The position numbers and the translations under genes are program-made. 64,000 bases of DNA from Brucellaceae bacterium (GTDB lineage Bacteria > Pseudomonadota > Alphaproteobacteria > Rhizobiales > Rhizobiaceae): assembly GCA_020637775.1 (NCBI GenBank), contig JACKJV010000001.1, positions 496,001-560,000 of the forward strand. Direction: 5' to 3'. Positions 61,189 to 64,000 of this stretch are shown here, piece after piece; position 1 is the first letter of the stretch; every line of letters begins with the position of its first letter. The notes below the pieces were generated by a model. That model did not search any database, had not been told where the DNA came from, and saw only the letters and a program-made list of their open reading frames with translations.

Positions 61189-63531
61189 ATGGGTATGGAA
61201 GGCGTTGGCGCACGCGTTGCGCGCAAGGAAGACAAGCGGTTCATCACGGGATCGGGCCGCTATACCGACGACATGAGCGTTCCGGGCATGAAGTATGCGG
61301 CTTTCGTCCGCAGCCCGCACGCCCATGCAAAGATCGCATCGATCGACACGGCGGCGGCGGAAGGCATGCCGGGCGTGATCGGCGTGCTGACCGGCAAGCA
61401 GCTCAAGGCCGATGGCATCGGAAACCTGATCTGCGGCTGGATGATCCATTCCAAGGACGGCACGCCGATGAAGATGGGCGCATGGGAGCCGATGGCCACC
61501 TCGACGGTGCGCTATGTCGGCGATGCGGTTGCCATCGTCGTGGCGGAGACGCGCGGCCAGGCCCGTGACGCGGCCGAAGCGGTCAATGTCGAATACGAGG
61601 AACTGCCTGCCGTCATCCATGCGGTCGATGCGCTCAAGCCGGGCGCCCCGCAAATCCATCCGGAAGCCGAGGGCAACCTGATCTATGACTGGGAGATCGG
61701 CGACGAGAGCGCGGCCGACAAGGCGATTGCCGAGGCCGCTCACGTCACCGAGATCGAGATCGTCAACAACCGCCTGTCGCCCAACCCGATGGAGCCGCGC
61801 GCCACGCTCGGCGTCTATGACAAGGCCGAGGATCACTACACCTGCTGGACGACCTCGCAGAACCCGCATGTCGCGCGCCTGGTGATGAGCGCCTTCTACA
61901 ACGTCGCGCCGGAGAACAAGCTGCGCGTCATCGCGCCGGATGTCGGCGGCGGATTCGGCGCCAAGATCTACATCTATCCCGAGGAGATCATCTGCCTTTG
62001 GGCTTCCAAGCGCACCGGCGTCCCGGTCAAGTGGACGGCCGACCGCACGGAAGCCTTCATGACGGATGCCCATGGCCGCGACCATGTCTCCAAGGTCAAG
62101 ATGGCCTTCGACAAGGACAACCGCATCACCGGCCTGAAAGTCGAGACGGTGGCCAATCTGGGCGCCTACATGTCGCTCTTCTCGTCCTCGGTTCCGACCT
62201 ATCTCTATGCCACGCTGCTGTCGGGCCAGTACGCGATCCCGGCCATCCACTGCAACGTCAAGACGGCCTATACCAACACCGTGCCGGTGGATGCCTATCG
62301 CGGTGCCGGACGCCCCGAGGCGACCTACCTGCTGGAGCGCACGGTGGAGACGGCGGCGCGTGAACTGGGCGTCGATCCGGCCGAGCTTCGCCGCACCAAC
62401 TTCATCCGTGAGTTCCCGTACCAGACGCCGGTCATCATGTGCTATGACACGGGCGATTTCGATGCCACGCTTGATGCCGCCATGGAAGCCATCGACTACA
62501 AGGGTTTCGAGGCCCGCAAGGCGGAAAGTGCGAAGAACGGCAAGCTGCGCGGCATCGGCATGAGCTGCTACATCGAGGCCTGCGGCATCGCGCCGTCGGC
62601 GGCGGTCGGCTCGCTCGGCGCCGGCGTCGGCCTGTGGGAATCGGCGGAAGTGCGTGTCAATGCCGTCGGCACGATCGAGGTGCTGACCGGCTCGCACAGC
62701 CACGGCCAGGGCCACGAGACGACCTTCGCCCAGCTCGTCAACGAGCGCCTCGGCGTTCCGCTCGACAGCGTTTCCATCGTCCATGGCGACACCGACAAGG
62801 TGCAGATGGGCATGGGCACCTACGGGTCGCGCTCCGGTGCCGTCGGCATGTCCGCCATCGTCAAGGCGCTCGACAAGGTCGAGAGCAAGGCCAAGAAGAT
62901 CGCAGCCCACCTGCTGGAGGCGGACGAGGGCGACATCGTCATCGAGAACGGCGAATTGAAGGTCGCCGGAACGGACAAGTCCGTGCCGTGGTTCCAGATG
63001 GCGCTGGCCGCCTACACCGCGCACAACCTGCCGGAAGGGATGGAACCGGGCCTCAAGGAAACCGCCTTCTACGATCCGACCAACTTCACCTTCCCCGGCG
63101 GCTGCTACATCGCCGAGGTCGAGGTCGATCCGGAAACCGGCAAGACCGATGTCCTGCGCTTCGTCGCCGCCGACGACTTCGGCAACATCATCAATCCGAT
63201 GATCGTCGAGGGGCAGGTGCATGGCGGGCTTACCCAGGGCATCGGACAGGCATTGCTGGAAGGCGTGGTCTATGACGAGAGCGGCCAGCTTCTGACCGCC
63301 TCCTACCAGGACTACTGCATGCCGCGCGCCGATGACGTGCCCTCCTTCGAGGTCTCGCACCACATCACCCCGTGCCCGGGCAATCCGCTCGGCATCAAGG
63401 GCTGTGGCGAGGCGGGCGCCATCGGTTCGCCGCCGGCCATCATGAACGCGATCACCAATGCGATCGGCAACAACAACCTGACCATGCCGGCAACGCCGCA
63501 AAAGGTCTGGGCCGCGAACAACGCCAAGTGA
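61189..63531 (+). CDS. coxL: Molybdenum hydroxylase large subunit, form II CO dehydrogenase-like
   Basis: The 780-residue subunit binds the molybdopterin cofactor. The active-site loop reads AYRGAGR (residues 369-375), the form II motif; genuine aerobic CO dehydrogenases (form I) carry AYRCSFR with the cysteine that holds copper. Other blocks are VGGGFGAKIYIYPEE, GSHSHGQGHETTFAQL and GIKGCGEAGAIGSPPA. The ATG at 61189 follows GGCGGAGGAGC. CO oxidation is therefore doubtful; another aldehyde or N-heterocycle is likelier. Confidence 0.95.
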   Translation: MGMEGVGARVARKEDKRFITGSGRYTDDMSVPGMKYAAFVRSPHAHAKIASIDTAAAEGMPGVIGVLTGKQLKADGIGNLICGWMIHSKDGTPMKMGAWEPMATSTVRYVGDAVAIVVAETRGQARDAAEAVNVEYEELPAVIHAVDALKPGAPQIHPEAEGNLIYDWEIGDESAADKAIAEAAHVTEIEIVNNRLSPNPMEPRATLGVYDKAEDHYTCWTTSQNPHVARLVMSAFYNVAPENKLRVIAPDVGGGFGAKIYIYPEEIICLWASKRTGVPVKWTADRTEAFMTDAHGRDHVSKVKMAFDKDNRITGLKVETVANLGAYMSLFSSSVPTYLYATLLSGQYAIPAIHCNVKTAYTNTVPVDAYRGAGRPEATYLLERTVETAARELGVDPAELRRTNFIREFPYQTPVIMCYDTGDFDATLDAAMEAIDYKGFEARKAESAKNGKLRGIGMSCYIEACGIAPSAAVGSLGAGVGLWESAEVRVNAVGTIEVLTGSHSHGQGHETTFAQLVNERLGVPLDSVSIVHGDTDKVQMGMGTYGSRSGAVGMSAIVKALDKVESKAKKIAAHLLEADEGDIVIENGELKVAGTDKSVPWFQMALAAYTAHNLPEGMEPGLKETAFYDPTNFTFPGGCYIAEVEVDPETGKTDVLRFVAADDFGNIINPMIVEGQVHGGLTQGIGQALLEGVVYDESGQLLTASYQDYCMPRADDVPSFEVSHHITPCPGNPLGIKGCGEAGAIGSPPAIMNAITNAIGNNNLTMPATPQKVWAANNAK

Positions 63532-63617
63532 TCGGAGCGGGAAGGAGCCTCCGCGCCGGCCTGGCCGGGCGCGGGGGCGGCCGCCCGCATGATGCAGTCA
63601 GAAGGACAAGACATCCA

Positions 63618-64000
63618 TGTACAACACCACCTATCATCGCGCCTCATCGGCTGACGAAGCCGCAAAACTGGCCGGTTCCGCAGCCGAAGCAAAATATGTC
63701 GCCGGCGGACAGACGCTCATCCCGGCCATGAAGACGCGCCTCGCCGCGCCGGAAAACCTCATCGACCTGCGCCATGCGGGCATGGCGGGCATTTCGCAGG
63801 ACGGGGACACGCTGACCATCGGCGCCACCACCACGCATGCGGAAGTGGCCGGCTCCGAGACCGTGAAAAAGGCCTGCCCCGGCCTTGCCAGCCTCGCCTC
63901 CCACATCGGCGATCCGCATGTGCGCCACATGGGCACGATCGGCGGTTCCATTGCCAACAACGATCCGGCCGCGGACTATCCCTCGGCCATGGTGGCGCTC
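63618..64000 (+). CDS. coxM: FAD-binding medium subunit of the molybdenum hydroxylase (CoxM-like, partial)
   Basis: The frame runs off the window end after 127 residues. It shows the FAD-binding motifs YVAGGQTLIPAMKTRLAAP near residue 27 and HMGTIGGSIANNDPAADYPS near 104, as in CoxM-type subunits. It lies 86 bp after coxL in the same operon. Confidence 0.93.

Noticed and set aside
61066-63501. Very long open frame on the minus strand across coxL
   Set aside because: It is a mirror of the real coding frame in GC-rich DNA, rich in Asp, Gly, His and Arg with no domain, and the plus strand encodes a full molybdenum hydroxylase subunit.

Overview
This is a GC-rich chromosomal window with dense, often overlapping genes. 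Its gene content points to an alphaproteobacterium of the order Hyphomicrobiales (Rhizobiales), most like Mesorhizobium, Nitratireductor or other Phyllobacteriaceae. The pointers are a rhizobial phn arrangement with a DUF1045 gene, the plcP-btaA-btaB lipid-remodelling genes, mbfA behind an Irr-type iron control element, DUF1192 and DUF465 proteins, and BMP-type nucleoside uptake. Genus assignment is inference. I see no prophage, transposase, rRNA or CRISPR array.

Layout. 0-5.5 kb is a phosphorus-limitation block: the tail of phnE, a 2H-phosphoesterase-like DUF1045 gene, phnM and phnN (C-P lyase pathway), then plcP, btaA and btaB, which together would turn phosphatidylcholine into the phosphorus-free betaine lipid DGTS. 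A tRNA-Ser(GGA), a small membrane protein and a cysteine-less MsrA homologue follow. 7.3-21.7 kb is a nucleoside uptake and salvage region: a BMP binding protein with its own terminator, then ATPase, two permeases, cdd, punA, deoC and deoA in one tight operon, with upp and add nearby. A two-gene restriction-modification pair (BglII/BstYI-type nuclease plus MT-A70 adenine methylase) sits inside this operon between the ATPase and the first permease, joined by overlapping start and stop codons.

21.8-25.7 kb holds ubiE, ubiB and a coaBC gene whose product carries an N-terminal FitA-like ribbon-helix-helix domain. A perfect 19-bp palindrome lies just upstream of it. 25.7-32.7 kb is more accessory in character: a short orphan QueC-like protein behind an AT-rich stretch, a pirin, two LuxR-type regulators bracketing a surface lipoprotein and its Slam-type outer-membrane exporter, and a 1-Cys peroxiredoxin. 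32.8-39.2 kb carries prfC, a decayed SRPBCC gene, pncB, dut, a trans-3-hydroxyproline dehydratase and cysK.

39.3-49.3 kb has a TRAP transporter, an unknown 12-TM-like protein, mbfA with its iron element, a separate CYTH/CHAD pair, a YiiX-like hydrolase and a SulP permease. 49.5-57.7 kb is mostly conserved housekeeping (purEK, DUF465, an MFS permease, qor, yraN, rsmI, an LpoA-like lipoprotein). 57.7-60.3 kb holds a FIST-domain sensor with a hybrid histidine kinase, resembling NosP/NahK. The window ends inside a coxS-coxL-coxM operon of the form II type.

The strongest leads for new biology are the RHH-CoaBC fusion with its palindrome, the restriction-modification pair inside the transport operon, the MsrA homologue with no cysteine, and the Slam/LuxR locus. 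All functional calls come from reading motifs and gene order; no database search was possible.
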